DNA of 16,302 nt from JANXXV01 sp038230275. GTDB taxonomy: Bacteria; Acidobacteriota; Terriglobia; Bryobacterales; Bryobacteraceae. Numbering within the stretch: position 1 is the stretch's first letter; each line of letters starts with the position of its first letter. The position numbers and the translations under genes are program-made. Below the pieces are notes generated by a model. It was not told the DNA's origin. It saw nothing but the letters and a program-made list of their open reading frames with translations, and searched no databases. The stretch spans positions 1-16,302 of the forward strand of contig JBBRNO010000146.1 in assembly GCA_038230275.1 (NCBI GenBank). The letters run 5' to 3'. Positions 15,901-16,302 of this stretch are shown piece after piece.

Positions 15901-16302
15901 TGCCTTCAATCAGGATTTCGTGCGAGTACTCCTGACCACCGTTGATCGATCCTTTGAACGAATCACCCGTGGTGCCGGGCAGGCTGTCGAAAATAAATTG
16001 CTGAATCTGCCGCTGTCCGTCGCCAACCACAATGGGCCAGCTCTTGTATTCTTCCGCAGTGATGTAGCGACCGATCTCCGCGGAGCCGGAATCCAGCAAC
16101 TCAGCCTGGCTGCTGACGGTAACCTGCTCGCTGACGGAGCCCACTTCCAGTTTCAAATCCAAGGATTGCGTCTGAGCCACGCGCAGCAGCACGTTGTCCG
16201 CGGTTGTGGTCCGGAATCCCGTTGCCGTTACTCGAACCTTGTATTCTCCGGCCGGGAGATAAGGCAATGTGTAGGAGCCTGTGTTGGTGGTGGTCGTGCT
16301 GG
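12941..16302 (-). CDS. TonB-dependent receptor, Oar-like, with carboxypeptidase-regulatory N-terminus; 5' end outside window
   Basis: At least 1,119 residues of an outer-membrane protein are present, and the frame stays open to the right edge, so start, signal peptide and TonB box are missing. The visible N-terminus (TGSYTLPYLPAGEYKVRVTATGF in two parts: TGSYTLP, then YLPAGEYKVRV) is the end of a CarboxypepD_reg Ig-like domain. A plug-like domain follows (about 75-195, with EILIEGMPIGRAD and EAIGEFKLQTGAIGAQYNGG). The remainder is a long beta-barrel with repeated aromatic strands, ending in VQVEARIEF with the terminal Phe usual in outer-membrane barrels. This is the Oar-like receptor type found in dozens of copies in Solibacter-like Acidobacteria. 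Substrates are thought to be oligosaccharides or peptides, but none can be named here. The gene ends at a strong terminator, so it is transcribed separately from the sulfatase-like gene downstream. Confidence 0.9.
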   Translation of the reverse strand, partial: STTTTNTGSYTLPYLPAGEYKVRVTATGFRTTTADNVLLRVAQTQSLDLKLEVGSVSEQVTVSSQAELLDSGSAEIGRYITAEEYKSWPIVVGDGQRQIQQFIFDSLPGTTGDSFKGSINGGQEYSHEILIEGMPIGRADLSGGNNNEFSPSAEAIGEFKLQTGAIGAQYNGGQTAVANFTIRSGTNQLHGSGFYYGQNEALNASNLNTTTSGGKKSKFREHNYGYSAGGPVLIPKIYNGRNRTFFFTNLEKDNRNQQQLTGLGTVPTLDFKKGDFSRLFDPAYTGNAKSGTQVGTDPLGRPIRFGQIYDPATTRNANGGIVRDAFAGNIIPASRFDPVAANIISKIGIQDPSGSSLLRNIPTINGQPVFELLSWGVKADHQLDSKNQISGYYNHSYRSRFNNGAGRFLPFPGPASSSWQQQITPGHLARLSMTSTLSGTLINRAAGGYNRFINKNGAFPATINAGLATLIGLKNLPDTLFPVIRFNGPGSPIQGNSITRMGVGFADVSPNGSSIFQDDLTWLHGAHTVRVGYEYKRYFYGDRALSDAGDFTFSARQTDLPGQLASSGNAFASFLLGAAYKSNHSIQGYSQAFRQPQHSFYVMDDWKITPRLTVNVGLRWEVIPPFYETTGRMSEVSLAVQNPEAKRPGALIFTKQVNDTYWKQILPRLGIVYRASDKMVVRAGYAITSTPPIANNWGYGGFTYGFNGNVPTFAGTSPTGFVDDPSIYLRNPYPSLAKPLPNTDPNSANYQDVATTARDANRPGYTQNYNFTIQYQVAPSTVLEVAYVGNKGTRVWGGSPGSGYTDYNGLPSNLLRMGDTLNESVADNPKYTPFPTFDTSLSVAQALRPYPQYGQINEQFPYNSNSNYNSMQVTVTKHLSKDLGFLAAYTFSKAIGYIDANGPGAYYTSVQDYFNRKLDRSITEFSTPHEFKLTWVYESPIGEGRRFNFGPVKNALIGGWQFAGIHGYTSGLPIQVGYSGYNLPAGFASGIRPDVLSSKETLGGAPSKTDFNKGTPYLNPAAFGPQPTTDNGVPLRVGTAPRFLPQVRGPHQARETFRMSKRFYLREKTFLGIGATADNPFKRTSRQFLGLDIADPGSFGQLVQRGGGRTVQVEARIEF

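Noticed and set aside
1..16302. CRISPR arrays, tRNA or rRNA genes
   Set aside because: No regularly spaced repeats and no tRNA or rRNA signature sequence were seen.

Overview
The window looks like a chromosomal segment of a soil-type Acidobacterium, most likely Bryobacterales/Solibacter-like. The basis is a very large Oar-type TonB-dependent receptor with a carboxypeptidase-regulatory N-terminus, a sulfatase-like lipoprotein fused to TPRs, a neighbouring secreted TPR protein, a long Pro-rich TonB protein, and an LpxI-type lipid A gene beside a Gfo/Idh/MocA oxidoreductase. The taxonomy is inferred from gene content, not from a marker gene.

Layout, left to right. (1) 2-223: the 3' end of lpxI (lipid A synthesis). 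(2) 413-6185: an accessory-looking block. On the plus strand it holds a 365-aa protein of unknown function, a RelE/HigB-like toxin, and an overlapping XRE-HTH antitoxin carrying an unrecognised C-terminal extension of about 350 aa. Convergent to these, on the minus strand, is a two-component operon: a histidine kinase with three GAF-like modules and a stand-alone receiver protein. (3) 6462-8540: Gfo/Idh/MocA oxidoreductase followed by a TonB-family energy transducer. (4) 8850-9758: a FliA/WhiG-class sigma factor with a 309-nt upstream region. (5) 9776-12850, minus strand: sulfatase-like/TPR lipoprotein followed by a secreted TPR protein. (6) 12941-16302, minus strand: a TonB-dependent receptor running off the right edge, with a strong intrinsic terminator behind it.

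lpxI and the Gfo/Idh gene are usually close neighbours in lipid A clusters of this type, so the 6.2 kb between them reads as an insertion. No flanking repeats, integrase or transposase are visible to prove it. The TonB protein and the receptor are parts of the same kind of outer-membrane uptake machinery, though nothing shows they are specific partners. The most interesting part is 413-6185. It may be a toxin-antitoxin or conflict module in which the antitoxin has gained a large sensor/partner domain, next to a sensory kinase-receiver pair. Its joint function is inference.
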